From NCBI RefSeq assembly GCF_947495725.1, contig NZ_CANLZZ010000005.1, positions 124,001-188,000 of the forward strand: 64,000 nt of DNA, written 5' to 3'. Below, piece after piece: positions 63,988 to 64,000 of this stretch. The stretch's first letter is position 1. Every line of letters starts with the position of its first letter. A model generated the notes under the pieces. It was not told the DNA's origin. It worked only from the letters and a program-made list of their open reading frames with translations, and did no database searches. This DNA comes from an uncultured Lutibacter sp. Lineage in GTDB: Bacteria; Bacteroidota; Bacteroidia; Flavobacteriales; Flavobacteriaceae. A program made the position numbers and the translations under genes.

Positions 63988-63995
63988 CAAAAATA
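63988..63995 (-). promoter_or_regulatory. Bacteroidota -7 box for the kdsD-tatC-CMD-lptB run
   Basis: On the minus strand these bases read TATTTTTG (TAnnTTTG), 45 bp before the chosen TTG start at 63942. The box overlaps the upstream TTG at 63990, arguing against that codon as start. The -33 region lies outside the window. Confidence 0.45.
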
Positions 63996-64000
63996 TATTT

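Noticed and set aside
63943-63990. TTG at 63990 as start of kdsD
   Set aside because: It overlaps the -7 box TATTTTTG and would add 16 hydrophobic residues not expected in this cytosolic enzyme family.
1-64000. tRNA, rRNA or riboswitch genes
   Set aside because: No tRNA-like cloverleaf, ribosomal RNA segment or known riboswitch core was noticed on reading either strand; a covariance-model scan would be needed to exclude small RNAs.

Overview
The window is an AT-rich chromosomal segment from a member of the Flavobacteriaceae (Bacteroidota). The support is gene content: PorV/PorQ-type and DUF1573 proteins, 'CCC-motif' and DUF2752 membrane proteins, and the order kpsF-tatC-CMD-lptB. Ribosome binding sites of the Shine-Dalgarno type are generally absent, several genes seem to start with TTG, and the Bacteroidota promoter -7 box TAnnTTTG recurs upstream of genes. 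No tRNA, rRNA, CRISPR array, transposase or phage gene was recognised.

Left flank, about 1-16.7 kb: housekeeping genes on both strands. These are hisS (5' end outside the window), folE, a PAP2 phosphatase, a PrsW-like protease, a small-membrane-protein block (DUF2752, CCC motif, DUF2752), an LMW-phosphatase/ArsC-like protein, an Smr-domain protein, a lipoprotein, a cysteine desulfurase, an aminotransferase with murB, a retropepsin-like PDZ protease, a DUF1573 protein, valS and fused ftcD.

Centre, about 17.3-56.4 kb: one long surface-polysaccharide locus, all on the + strand. It opens with a UDP-glucuronate 4-epimerase-like gene, cysQ and cysC, then a Wzm/Wzt ABC exporter. Next come an acetyltransferase-methyltransferase fusion, an unknown helical protein, about fifteen GT2/GT4 glycosyltransferases, a WbsX protein, an EptA-like phosphoethanolamine transferase overlapping a GDPD-like phosphodiesterase, a TylF-type methyltransferase, a pyruvyl transferase, an asparagine-synthase-like ligase, a hexapeptide acetyltransferase, an O-antigen ligase/polymerase, a CapK/PaaK-like adenylating enzyme, and finally the polyprenyl-phosphate sugar transferase that would start the chain. 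Together they could build, decorate (acetyl, methyl, pyruvyl, phospho-substituents) and export a large glycan.

The locus is cut into blocks by gene-free repeat regions at 16.8-17.3, 20.0-20.5, 21.3-21.6, 41.2-41.6 and 45.2-46.4 kb. Two palindromic repeat families each occur at two of these boundaries. The most striking is a 12-unit tandem array at about 45.2-46.2 kb, whose units come in two lengths (about 114 and 65 bp); the short one lacks one arm of the palindrome.

Right flank, about 56.4-64 kb: a DUF4105 protein with a PorV/PorQ-family protein, a YheT-like hydrolase, pssA with a GNAT acetyltransferase, and the minus-strand run kpsF/kdsD, tatC, a carboxymuconolactone decarboxylase-like protein and lptB, which belongs to envelope and LPS biogenesis.
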